Source: Candidatus Lachnoclostridium pullistercoris
Lineage (GTDB): Bacteria; Bacillota; Clostridia; Lachnospirales; Lachnospiraceae
Direction: 5' to 3'
Length of the DNA: 41,307 bases
Assembly: GCA_019119775.1 (NCBI GenBank)
Contig: DWWL01000034.1
Coordinates: 1-41,307, forward strand
Below the pieces are notes generated by a model. The model was not told the DNA's origin. It did not search any database and saw nothing but the letters and a program-made list of their open reading frames with translations. Shown here piece after piece: positions 10,097 through 18,057 of this stretch. The stretch's first letter is position 1, and the number at the start of each line of letters is the position of its first letter. Both the position numbers and the translations under genes were made by a program.

Positions 10097-10621
10097 CTAT
10101 GACATACTCATGAGCGTCTTCATGACGAAGGCGTAGATTTCCTGATTCTTTTCTTTCCATTTGCTGCACATGGCTTCTGCCTGCTCCTTGTCCGGCACGG
10201 ACAGATCCAGCTGGATTAAGGGCGTCTTGCCTTCCCGCACTTCACAGTGAACGATAAAGTCCTGGCTGGTGGACTTGTAAAAATCGGCGATGGTGCTCAC
10301 CTCATTGCGGAGGCGGAACCGGTTTTCCTTCAGGTACTGGTCCATATCCTCCACGATCACCGGGGAGATCTGACGGCCGAAGAAGGAGAGGGTTTCCTCC
10401 CCTTCTTTGGTGATCTCGTACCGCGTGCTGTTGTGGCTGGCCTCTTTCTTTAAAAGGCCGGCCTCCAAAAGCTCGTTTAACGCCTGCTGAAGAGTAAAGT
10501 AGGTCGTGTACTCGTGATCCAGAAAAAATGAGGTGAGCTGAGAATTGGTCAGGGGAAAATTCACCTGCTTGAGCATGTACAGCGTCATCAGCTTGTACAG
10601 TGTGATCGGATCCTGCAGCAT
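10097..10621 (-). CDS. DUF4364 family winged-helix protein
   Basis: 174 residues beginning MLQDPITLYKLMTLYMLKQV. The N-terminal half (about 5-85) reads as a winged-helix fold with a helix-turn-helix (LTNSQLTSFFLDHEYTTYFT) and a wing (TRYEITKEGEETLSFF), similar to PadR/MarR-type architecture. The C-terminal half has an alternating beta pattern (DFIVHCEVREGKTPLIQLDLSV) and a final helix, matching my memory of DUF4364, a Clostridia family of unknown function. A DNA-binding or regulatory role is inference. It starts 7 nt after the malic enzyme stop, so the genes are co-transcribed and may share regulation. Confidence 0.82.
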   Translation of the reverse strand: MLQDPITLYKLMTLYMLKQVNFPLTNSQLTSFFLDHEYTTYFTLQQALNELLEAGLLKKEASHNSTRYEITKEGEETLSFFGRQISPVIVEDMDQYLKENRFRLRNEVSTIADFYKSTSQDFIVHCEVREGKTPLIQLDLSVPDKEQAEAMCSKWKEKNQEIYAFVMKTLMSMS

Positions 10622-10628
10622 AGGCGGT

Positions 10629-11777
10629 TTAAATGTGCTCCTTTACCGCTCTGCTCACCGCGTCAGCCACCCGCGGATCAAATGCCTCCGGCAGGATGTT
10701 GTCCTCGTTTAAGTCTTTCTCGTCCACCAGGGAAGCGATGGCCTCCGCAGCCGCCAGCTTCATCTCCTCAGTGATGGCTCTGGCCCGTCCTTCCAGCGCT
10801 CCCTTGAAGATGCCGGGGAATACCACCACGTTGTTCACCTGGTTGGGGAAGTCGGAGCGGCCGGTTCCCACCACGCGGACGCCGGCTTCTTTCGCCAGAT
10901 CGGGCATGATCTCCGGCACGGGGTTTGCCATGGCGAAGATGATGGAATCTTTATTCATGGAGGCAGCCATTTCCTTTGTCACAATGCCGGGGGCGGATAC
11001 GCCGATGAAAATGTCGGCTCCCTTCATGGCGTCGGCCAGAGAGCCGGTGCGGCGGTCTAAATTGGTCACGTCCATCATTTTTTCCTGCATCCAGTTTAAG
11101 CCGTCCATGCCTTTGCAGAGGATGCCGGCCCGGTCGCAGAGAATGAGATGTTTAAAGCCGTAGGTGAGAAGAAGGCGGGAGATGGCGATGCCGGCGCTTC
11201 CGGCTCCGTTTACCACTACCTGGCAGTCCTCTTTCTTCTTTCCGGTCACTTTCAGGGCGTTGATCACGCCTGCCAGCACCACGATGGCCGTTCCGTGCTG
11301 GTCGTCGTGAAAGACGGGAATGTCCAGCATCTCTTTCAGGCGCTCCTCGATCTCAAAGCAGCGGGGGGCGGAGATGTCCTCCAGATTAATGCCGCCGAAG
11401 CCGGGGGCGATCTGTTTTACGGCCGTTATGATCTCTTCCGTGTCCTGGGTGTCCAGGCAGATGGGAACGGCGTTTACGCCGCCGAACTCCTTAAAGAGCA
11501 CGGCCTTTCCCTCCATTACCGGCATGGCCGCGTAGGGGCCGATGTTGCCTAAGCCCAGCACGGCGCTGCCGTCGGACACTACGGCGATGGTGTTGGATTT
11601 CCAGGTGTAGGTGTAGGCTTCTTCCTTGTTTTTTGCGATCTCTTTGCAGGGCTCGGCCACTCCGGGGGTGTAGGCCAGGGCCAGATCTTCTCTGGTAGCT
11701 ACTTTTACTTTGGAAACTGTTTCCAGTTTTCCCTGCCACTGCCGGTGCAGGAGCAGAGCTTTTTCGTTGGTTGTCAT
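10629..11777 (-). CDS. Malic enzyme, oxaloacetate-decarboxylating, short bacterial form
   Basis: 382 residues, the short bacterial form. It oxidatively decarboxylates malate to pyruvate with NAD(P). Visible sites are Tyr36 in AYTPGV, Lys91 in MEGKAVLF, the metal ligands in INLEDISAP (about 130-137) and FHDDQHGTA (156-163), and the Rossmann loop GAGSAGIA at 191-198. Cofactor preference (NAD or NADP) cannot be settled by eye. ATG 11777 is preferred because GGAGG lies 5 nt upstream; the frame open to 11930 adds 51 residues unlike the family, and most of it lies downstream of the predicted promoter. The 5' untranslated region is strongly structured. It is first in an operon with DUF4364 and a membrane protein. 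Confidence 0.95.
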   Translation of the reverse strand: MTTNEKALLLHRQWQGKLETVSKVKVATREDLALAYTPGVAEPCKEIAKNKEEAYTYTWKSNTIAVVSDGSAVLGLGNIGPYAAMPVMEGKAVLFKEFGGVNAVPICLDTQDTEEIITAVKQIAPGFGGINLEDISAPRCFEIEERLKEMLDIPVFHDDQHGTAIVVLAGVINALKVTGKKKEDCQVVVNGAGSAGIAISRLLLTYGFKHLILCDRAGILCKGMDGLNWMQEKMMDVTNLDRRTGSLADAMKGADIFIGVSAPGIVTKEMAASMNKDSIIFAMANPVPEIMPDLAKEAGVRVVGTGRSDFPNQVNNVVVFPGIFKGALEGRARAITEEMKLAAAEAIASLVDEKDLNEDNILPEAFDPRVADAVSRAVKEHI

Positions 11778-11792
11778 ATGTGCCTCCAGTCT

Positions 11793-11878
11793 GCGGGTTC
11801 GGACCCGCCGTATTGCTGCGTTTTGCCGTAACAGCTCAGCTGAAAAATACTGCTCTGGGGACAGGTCCCCATGCAGCA
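11793..11878 (-). promoter_or_regulatory. Structured 5' untranslated leader of the malic enzyme mRNA
   Basis: Two compact hairpins lie between the predicted transcription start and the ribosome binding site. One uses GCGGGT/ACCCGC at 11793-11808 with a 4-nt loop, ending 5 nt upstream of the GGAGG. The other uses GGGGAC/GTCCCC at 11857-11870, flanked by TGCT/AGCA. They could affect translation or stability; no known riboswitch class is recognised. Confidence 0.45.
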
Positions 11879-11925
11879 TTTTTATCCTCTCTTTCCCCAT
11901 GGCTGAACTGATACATTTTATCTCT

Positions 11926-11954
11926 ATCATAACAAGTTTGGGGTTTTAAATCAA
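11926..11954 (-). promoter_or_regulatory. Sigma-A promoter of the malic enzyme operon
   Basis: On the minus strand TTGATT (11954-11949), a 17-nt spacer and TATGAT (11931-11926). The predicted start is near 11919, leaving a ~140-nt leader. Its -35 box overlaps the divergent promoter for the 12018 gene. Confidence 0.7.
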
Positions 11955-11972
11955 GGAGAAATATGCTAGAAT
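11944..11972 (+). promoter_or_regulatory. Putative extended -10 promoter of the DUF5717 operon
   Basis: TGC followed by TAGAAT at 11967-11972 forms an extended -10. A weak TTTTAA at 11944-11949 stands 17 nt upstream. It would drive the three-gene unit starting at 12018. Confidence 0.5.
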
Positions 11973-12017
11973 AAATGGGACAAAAAAGGACAGAAAGAGA
12001 CAGGAACAGGTGGTACC

Positions 12018-15000
12018 ATGAGAGAGAAAATCAACCGGCTGGCCCGGGGAATTGTAGATACAGAGAGTCCGGAATGCGTCTTAAAACCGGCTGTGATCGA
12101 GGAGACGGTCCGCGCAGGGGAAGCCGCGCGGGGCGAATTTTTTGTCCTCAGCGGCAACGGGCTGACAGTGAAAGGACTGGTGTATTCCACGGACGGACGG
12201 GTGAAGATCCCGGACAACTCTTTCGGCGGTCTCAGGAGCCGCATCTCCTATGAGGTGGACTCGGAGCTGATGGCTGACGGGGAGGAGATCCGGGGCTCTT
12301 TCTGCCTGGTGACAAATGCAGGCGAAGTGACGCTCCCTTACGTGTTCCGGGCGGAGGCAGGAGTCTCGGCCCGGATGCTGTCTGAGCTGAGAAAACCGGT
12401 GGATTTTGCGCGCCTTGCCAGGGAGAACCGGGATCTGGCCTGCCGCCTGTTTGAGTACCGCGATTTCCCCTCCGCTCCGTTTATGCAGGGCATACGGGCC
12501 CGTGCTGTCTACGAGGGACTGAAAGGCGGAAGGGACCGGGCCGGAGCGGTGGAAGAGTTCATGGTGGCCATGGACATGAAGCCGCCGGTGGAAGTCTATG
12601 TGAAAGAGGAGACGAGAAAATACGGGGAGCACATTGCGGCTTTTGACGACAGTCTGGTGATCCGGAAGAAGAACTGGGGCTATGTGAAGCTGGAGGTGGA
12701 GACGGAGGGAGAATTCCTGACGGCGTCGAGAGAGCGGCTGACGGACCGGGATTTTAAAAATGGAGAGTATGTGCTCACCTACCGGGTGGACCCGGACCGG
12801 ATGCATAGAGGGCGCAACCTGGGCTGCATCACCATAAAAGGCATCCGCAGCGAGGCGAAGGTGTTTATCGCCGCGGACGGACACGGCCAGGAGGAGCTCC
12901 AGGGCATGGAGAGGATCGCCAGGAGAAAGGAATTCCAGAAATATCTGGCCCTGCGCCTGGACTGTGAATCGGGAAAAGGTTCGGAGAAAGAGCTCTGGCA
13001 GTCCATGGCCGGGGAACTCTTAAAGCTGCGGGATACGGCGGAGGAGGATCTGTTTTTAGATCTTCTGACGGCGGAGGCCGCGGTGATGACGGGAAAGGCG
13101 GACAGGGCGGAGGCCCTTCTGGAGGAGATCCGGGACCGGGTGTGGGAGAAACGGCACCAGTCGCCGGAGCTCTACTGCTTTTATCAGTATCTGGTGATGG
13201 AGACTGATAAAAAGCCGGGACAGCTGGAGGCTCTGCTGCGCCTGCTCCACAGCTTTACGGACGGATCCAGGAGGCATTTTTTCCTGTTCTACCTGCTCTT
13301 AAAGCTGGATGACAGTTTATATGACAATCCCGGTGTGCTGCTGGAGCAGATGCGGGATTATTTCCGGGGAGGGTGCTGCAGCCCCTTCCTCTACATTCAG
13401 GCCTGCCGGCTGTTAAACAGGGATCCGGTGCTTCTGCGGGATGTGGACGCCTTCGTCATCCACGCCCTGAGACTGGGCGTGAAGCGGAAACTGGTGGGCA
13501 GGGAACTGGCGGAGCAGACGGCGGGGCTGGCCGCGGGCGCCGGCCGCTATGAGAGGCTGTATTTTAAGCTGCTGACGGAGCTGTTTGAAGAGTATGGGTC
13601 GCAGGAGCTTTTGGCAGCCATCTGCAGCATGCTTATCCGCGGGGAGAAGACATCCGCCAAGGCTTTTGCCTGGTATGAAAAGGGGCTGGAGGCGGGGCTT
13701 GATCTGACTCGGCTTTATGAGTACTATCTGGCGTCTCTGCCGGATGGGTACGATCATCTGATGCCCAAGGAGGTGCTCTTATATTTCTCCTATGCCAGAG
13801 ATCTGGATGAGACGTCAAAGAGCAGGCTTTACCGGAACATTCTGCTCTATCTGAAGCAGGATGACCCCATTTACCGGCTGTACGAGCGGGATATGGAGCA
13901 GTTTGCGGTGGAGCAGGTGTTTCAGTCCAGGATCAACAGCCGCCTGGCCGTGCTCTATGAGCATATGCTGTACCGGGATATGATCGATATCCCTCTGGCC
14001 AGGCTGCTGCCCGCGGTGCTGAAGGCTTACCGGATCGAGTGCCGCAACCCCAACATGAGATATGTGGTGGTCTGCCATGAGGAGCTGGACACGGAGGACG
14101 CCTATCAGCTGCAGAACGGGGTGGCCTATGTGCCCCTGTTTTCGGAGAGGAACGTGCTGGTATTTCAGGACGGCTGCGGCGGCCGCTACATGAACGTGAG
14201 CTTCGTGAAGACCAGGGTGATGAACCGGCCGGATCTGGAGAGCCGCTGCTTTGAGGTTTATCCGGAGCATCCCATGCTTCTTCTCATGAATGTGAGGAGA
14301 ATCCTGGACGGCAGCATCGGCGGTGAGGAGGACGTGGCCGTACTGGAGCACGCTCTGGAGCAGGAGCATTTAAGCCCCCTGTACGGGCGGCTGATCCTGG
14401 ACCGGATCATCGCCTACTACGACCGTCTGGACGGGGAGCCGGACGGGATGGAAAAGGGAATTGGCTATCTGCTGCGCATGGACAAGGCGAAAATGACGGG
14501 AAAAGAGCGGAAACGGACGGCTTCCGTCTTTATCAAGCGCGGCTATTTCGGGGAGGCCTGGGACATCCTCAGCCGCTACGGCTGGCAGAACATGGATATG
14601 GCCCTTCTGGGGACCCTCTGCAGCCGGGTGATCTTAAAAAATCTGTTTGACGAAGATGAGCGCCTTCTGCGCCTGGCAGCCGATGTGTTCCAGGCGGGCA
14701 GGGCGGACGCGGTGGTCCTGGACTATCTGTGCGAGCACTACAACGGTACGACGGATATGATGTACCGCATCCTGGAGGCGGGGACAGCGGCCCAGGCGGA
14801 GACTTACGATCTGGAGGAGCGGCTGCTGGCCCAGATGCTGTTCGGCTCGTCCATGGAGCACATCGACCGGGTTTTCGAGCTCTACACCAGCCGGAAACGG
14901 GTGTCGGACAGCCTGGTCAGAGCCTTCTTCACCTTAAGGAGCATGGAGTATTTTCTGGGCCGCGCGCCTATGGCAGACCTGGTGAGTGATCATCTGGAAC

Positions 15001-15584
15001 ATATGGTGAAAGAAAGTCTTGAAAAAGATAAAGTTCCTGTGGTATACTTACTGGCCCTGACGAAATACTATTCCGGCTGCCCGTCTCTGACGGCGGAGCA
15101 GAAGGACCTGTGCCGGACGCTGACCGACCTTCTTCTGAAGGCGGGGATGGTGTTCCCCTACATGCAGAAACTGGCGGCCCACATTCCCATGCCGGAGGAG
15201 ATCACCTCCAAGGTGATGATCCAGTACAACGGAAGAAAAGATTCCCGGGCGGTGATGCTCGGGCGCATCCTCCCGGAGGAGACAGAGTTTCGCCAGGAGG
15301 AGATGAAGCGCGTCTACCAGGGAATCTTCGTGAAGCAGACAGTGCTGTTTGACGGAGAGGTCCTGGAGTATGAGATCTATGACGATAACGGGAAAGGCAG
15401 AGAGCTGCGCCAGAAGGGAAAGATCGACGCCGCTCCCGGAAGCGGCCGCAGCGACAGCCGCTTTTCCAGCCTGAATCACATGGGCACTCTGTTAAAGGAC
15501 AGGGATTTAGACGGGCTGAAGCAGGAAATGAGAGATTATTTGACAAAGACCGGGACGGCGGAGCAACTGTTTGACCTGATGTGA
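12018..15584 (+). CDS. DUF5717 family protein, large, function unknown
   Basis: 1188 residues with no signal peptide and no hydrophobic membrane segment, so probably cytosolic. The first ~310 residues look like two beta-sandwich units: about 35-120, ending in SFCLVTNAGEVTLPYVF, and about 215-290, with GEYVLTYRVDP and GRNLGCITIKG. The remaining ~850 residues are almost wholly helical and arranged like degenerate TPR/HAT pairs, for example WYEKGLEAGLDLTRLYEYYLASLP. A beta-rich patch around 690-750 (RYVVVCHEELDTEDAY, YVPLFSERNVLVFQDG) interrupts the helices. This matches my memory of DUF5717, found in Lachnospiraceae. It is followed 30 nt later by an actin-like DUF5716 gene and then a TPR gene; the three probably act together. 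A scaffold role is inference. Confidence 0.85.
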   Translation: MREKINRLARGIVDTESPECVLKPAVIEETVRAGEAARGEFFVLSGNGLTVKGLVYSTDGRVKIPDNSFGGLRSRISYEVDSELMADGEEIRGSFCLVTNAGEVTLPYVFRAEAGVSARMLSELRKPVDFARLARENRDLACRLFEYRDFPSAPFMQGIRARAVYEGLKGGRDRAGAVEEFMVAMDMKPPVEVYVKEETRKYGEHIAAFDDSLVIRKKNWGYVKLEVETEGEFLTASRERLTDRDFKNGEYVLTYRVDPDRMHRGRNLGCITIKGIRSEAKVFIAADGHGQEELQGMERIARRKEFQKYLALRLDCESGKGSEKELWQSMAGELLKLRDTAEEDLFLDLLTAEAAVMTGKADRAEALLEEIRDRVWEKRHQSPELYCFYQYLVMETDKKPGQLEALLRLLHSFTDGSRRHFFLFYLLLKLDDSLYDNPGVLLEQMRDYFRGGCCSPFLYIQACRLLNRDPVLLRDVDAFVIHALRLGVKRKLVGRELAEQTAGLAAGAGRYERLYFKLLTELFEEYGSQELLAAICSMLIRGEKTSAKAFAWYEKGLEAGLDLTRLYEYYLASLPDGYDHLMPKEVLLYFSYARDLDETSKSRLYRNILLYLKQDDPIYRLYERDMEQFAVEQVFQSRINSRLAVLYEHMLYRDMIDIPLARLLPAVLKAYRIECRNPNMRYVVVCHEELDTEDAYQLQNGVAYVPLFSERNVLVFQDGCGGRYMNVSFVKTRVMNRPDLESRCFEVYPEHPMLLLMNVRRILDGSIGGEEDVAVLEHALEQEHLSPLYGRLILDRIIAYYDRLDGEPDGMEKGIGYLLRMDKAKMTGKERKRTASVFIKRGYFGEAWDILSRYGWQNMDMALLGTLCSRVILKNLFDEDERLLRLAADVFQAGRADAVVLDYLCEHYNGTTDMMYRILEAGTAAQAETYDLEERLLAQMLFGSSMEHIDRVFELYTSRKRVSDSLVRAFFTLRSMEYFLGRAPMADLVSDHLEHMVKESLEKDKVPVVYLLALTKYYSGCPSLTAEQKDLCRTLTDLLLKAGMVFPYMQKLAAHIPMPEEITSKVMIQYNGRKDSRAVMLGRILPEETEFRQEEMKRVYQGIFVKQTVLFDGEVLEYEIYDDNGKGRELRQKGKIDAAPGSGRSDSRFSSLNHMGTLLKDRDLDGLKQEMRDYLTKTGTAEQLFDLM

Positions 15585-15614
15585 CCGGCTTTTTAGGAGA
15601 GGAAAAGGATAGTG

Positions 15615-16838
15615 ATGGATGAGCTGGTGATCGGCATTGACCTGTGTGATACGTACACGAAGGTCAGCTGTTTTGAGGAGGAGAAGGTCTGGACCGTTCC
15701 CACGGTGATCTGCAAGAAAAAACAGACGGATGAATGGTACGTGGGGAAGGAAGCCTACGGCCTGGTCCTCATGGGAACGGGCATTATGGTGGACAAGCTG
15801 CTGAGCCTGGTGATGAAGGACGGGACTGCCACGATCGAGGGCGTCAAGTACAGCGCTGTAGAGCTTCTGGAGAAGTTTCTGGAGCGGGTGCTGGCCCTTC
15901 CGCGGGAGGAGTACGGCACGGACCGGATCGGTCACATGACCGTGTCCCTGTCCCGGGTGGACGGGAAAATGATGGACGTCCTTTTAAGATGCGCCGACAG
16001 CCTGAAGCTGTCCAGGCAGCGCCTTCATGTGATCAGCCACACGGAGAGCTTTGTCTATTATGTGATGAGCCAGAAGAAGGAAGTCTGGGCCATGCAGGTG
16101 GGCCTGTTTGATTTGTCGGACGAGGGCCTGTTCTACTACGAGATGAAGGTTCAGCGGGGACTTAAAAAAATGGTGGTTCAGGCGGAAGGACGGGAGATGG
16201 AGGAATCCTTCAACCTGGATATTCTGGAAAATGCGGCCGGGGCGAAGATGGGAGACCGGATCCTCTGCTCCTGCGGGGAGCGGCTGCTGCAGAAAAAGCT
16301 GTTTTCCTCCGTGTTTCTCACGGGAAAGGGCTTTGACAAGCTGGACTGGGCGGAAAATTTCTGCAGGCTTTTATGTTCCAAGCGGAAGGTTTACGGGGAG
16401 AGCGATCTGTTTGCAAGGGGAGCGGCTTACCATGCCGCCGACTTTAAGCGGCCGAAGACACTCTATCCCTTCGCCTGCATCTGCGAGGGAAGGCTGAAAG
16501 CTACGGTCTCCATGGCGGTGAAGCAGAAGGAAAAGGAGATCCAGCTGGTGATGGCGTCTGCCGGAGACAGCTGGTATGAGGCCAGGACCAGCGTGGAGCT
16601 GATCGCCGACGGCCAGGATTATGTGGATCTGTCCATCACTCCCCTGGATGTGAAGAAAAAACGGACGGTGCGGATCCCGCTGGAGGGATTTCCGGAGCGG
16701 CCGGACCGGACCACCAGGCTGGGAGTGACCGTGGGATTTCTGGATGAAAATACGATGGCGGTGGCCATTCAGGATAAAGGGTTCGGGGAGCTGTTCCCCG
16801 CGACCGGCGCCATGGTGCGCCAAGAGGTTCAGATATGA
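15615..16838 (+). CDS. DUF5716 family protein, actin/Hsp70-like (ASKHA) ATPase candidate
   Basis: 407 residues from ATG 15615; GTG 15612 is an equally spaced alternative. The N-terminus LVIGIDLCDTYTKVSCF resembles the phosphate-1 loop of the actin/Hsp70/sugar-kinase superfamily, followed by TVPTVICKKK, like the Hsp70 IPS(V) strand. VGLFDLSDEGLFYYEM near 160-175 may be the phosphate-2 loop, and VFLTGKGFDKLDWAENF near 235-250 resembles the adenosine motif, followed by FARGAAYHA. The C-terminal ~130 residues look like a beta domain (ELIADGQDYVDLSITPLDV). ATPase activity is inferred and not shown. It overlaps the next gene by 4 nt (ATGA), so translation is coupled. I name it DUF5716 from memory of the family and its DUF5717 neighbour. 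Confidence 0.82.
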   Translation: MDELVIGIDLCDTYTKVSCFEEEKVWTVPTVICKKKQTDEWYVGKEAYGLVLMGTGIMVDKLLSLVMKDGTATIEGVKYSAVELLEKFLERVLALPREEYGTDRIGHMTVSLSRVDGKMMDVLLRCADSLKLSRQRLHVISHTESFVYYVMSQKKEVWAMQVGLFDLSDEGLFYYEMKVQRGLKKMVVQAEGREMEESFNLDILENAAGAKMGDRILCSCGERLLQKKLFSSVFLTGKGFDKLDWAENFCRLLCSKRKVYGESDLFARGAAYHAADFKRPKTLYPFACICEGRLKATVSMAVKQKEKEIQLVMASAGDSWYEARTSVELIADGQDYVDLSITPLDVKKKRTVRIPLEGFPERPDRTTRLGVTVGFLDENTMAVAIQDKGFGELFPATGAMVRQEVQI

Positions 16839-17635
16839 GTTTGTTGTTGTGCAGGCAGGAGGCGGTGAGCCGCCCCTATTATGTGGAGGCCCTGGACGTG
16901 CATCTTTATTCTTCCCAGGAGCTCTGTTATGTGATCTATCATCACCCGCTTCTGGTGATGGAGGATTTTGTGGACGAGAGGCTGATCGCCTTCATCCGCG
17001 ATGAGCTGAATATGAGCTTTCTGGCGGGAAAGCTGGAGAAGTGGAAGGCCAGCGGGGAAAATCCTGACGAGATGCTGTTTGCCATCCTGTCGGAGTGCTT
17101 TTACTACAGCCCGGCGGAGATCAGCCGCTACCGCCAGCAGGTGGCTGCCCTGAGGAAAAAGGCGCCGGCGGAATTTGAGAAGGAGCGGGCGGACTATCTA
17201 TTTTCCATCCGCCAGTACGGAAAGGCGGTTCAGATTTATGAACGGCTGCTGGACGGGGCGGCCGGCGGGATGGACCGGGAGTTTATGGGAAAGCTGTGGA
17301 ACAATCTGGGGGCTGCCTACGCCAGGCTGTTTCAGACAGCCAGAGCGTTTTCCGCCTATGAAAAGGCCGGGGAGTATCTGCAGACGGACGGGCCGGCGGA
17401 GAAGATGTATTTTCTCGCCGGGATCAATCCGAAGCTGAAGGAGCGGCTGAAGGATACGGACCGGGAAAAAGAGCGGGAGTGGGCCCGCAGGGCCGACCTG
17501 GCGAAGGAGGAGGCCGCCCAGTCGAGGGAGATCCTGAAGCTGGAGCAGCAGCTGGACAAAGACCCGGAAAAAGGACTTGAGGAGGCTTCCAAACTGGTGA
17601 AAAAGTGGAGGCAGGAATACCGAAGCATGGTATAG
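16835..17635 (+). CDS. TPR and coiled-coil protein, third gene of the DUF5717-DUF5716 unit
   Basis: 266 residues, function unknown. An N-terminal mixed segment (1-60) contains a YYVEALDVHLYSSQELCYVIYHH stretch. Helices follow at 60-110. A TPR-like pair sits at about 115-185 (RADYLFSIRQYGKAVQIYERLL, then LWNNLGAAYARLFQTARAFSAYEKAGEYL). A highly charged coiled coil runs from about 200 to the end. There is no signal peptide or membrane segment. The ATG at 16835 overlaps the stop of the DUF5716 gene, so the products are probably made in fixed ratio and may form a complex. The last gene of the unit ends 25 nt before the ilv T-box promoter. Confidence 0.82.
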   Translation: MSLLLCRQEAVSRPYYVEALDVHLYSSQELCYVIYHHPLLVMEDFVDERLIAFIRDELNMSFLAGKLEKWKASGENPDEMLFAILSECFYYSPAEISRYRQQVAALRKKAPAEFEKERADYLFSIRQYGKAVQIYERLLDGAAGGMDREFMGKLWNNLGAAYARLFQTARAFSAYEKAGEYLQTDGPAEKMYFLAGINPKLKERLKDTDREKEREWARRADLAKEEAAQSREILKLEQQLDKDPEKGLEEASKLVKKWRQEYRSMV

Positions 17636-17660
17636 TCCGTCATTTTTACAAAAAAAGGTA

Positions 17661-17688
17661 TTGCAAATTTTTCTGAAATGTGTATAAT
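17661..17688 (+). promoter_or_regulatory. Sigma-A promoter of the ilv operon
   Basis: TTGCAA at 17661-17666, a 16-nt spacer and perfect TATAAT at 17683-17688. It directly precedes the T-box leader. Confidence 0.8.
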
Positions 17689-17728
17689 AGAGAACAATTA
17701 ATCACAAAACACACATAATCAGTAAAAA

Positions 17729-18020
17729 GCAATGACGAGGAAAAGTAATCAGACGATTTGATTTCAGAGAGCCGCCGGATGTTGCGAGGCGGTACAGACG
17801 TTTGACGAAAGTCACCTCTGAGCAGCCCGTTGAAATCGTTGGAGAGTAGGTGGGGACGGCCGACACCCGTTATCGTGTTTCTGTACTGAACTGGTGATGG
17901 CCTGCGCCGTCCGGGAGGTATGGAATGAGTGGTCTGTCCCGCGGACAGGCAATAAGAGTGGTACCGCAGAGGAAGTATAAGCCTTTGTCTCTTGGAATAT
18001 CAGGAGACAGGGGCTTTTTG
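17729..18020 (+). ncRNA. T-box riboswitch leader, apparent Ile (ATC) specifier
   Basis: A ~290-nt leader before ilvD with T-box hallmarks. The AATGACGAGGAAAAGTAA start, the AGAGAG element of Stem I (near 17767) and the conserved TGAA followed by ATC (17835-17837) and then GGAG identify the specifier codon as isoleucine. The T-box bulge AGAGTGGTACCGCAG is at 17955-17969; its TGGT can pair with the tRNA ACCA end. A terminator stem (17981-18014) with T-run follows. Uncharged tRNA-Ile should stabilise the antiterminator and switch on ilvDBNC when isoleucine is short. The specifier is read by position and should be confirmed with a covariance model. Confidence 0.93.
17981..18020 (+). terminator. 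T-box regulated terminator
   Basis: An 11-bp stem: GCCTTTGTCTC (17981-17991) pairs with GAGACAGGGGC (18004-18014, two G-T pairs), followed by TTTTTGTTTT. It is the off-state of the T-box. Confidence 0.88.
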
Positions 18021-18057
18021 TTTTGTGAGAAAAATATGGTCTGAGGAGGAAAAAAAG

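Noticed and set aside
12081..15935. Many long minus-strand frames opposite the DUF5717 and DUF5716 genes
   Set aside because: They are antisense shadows caused by GC-rich codon use; translations are rich in His, Arg, Leu and Gln with no motifs.
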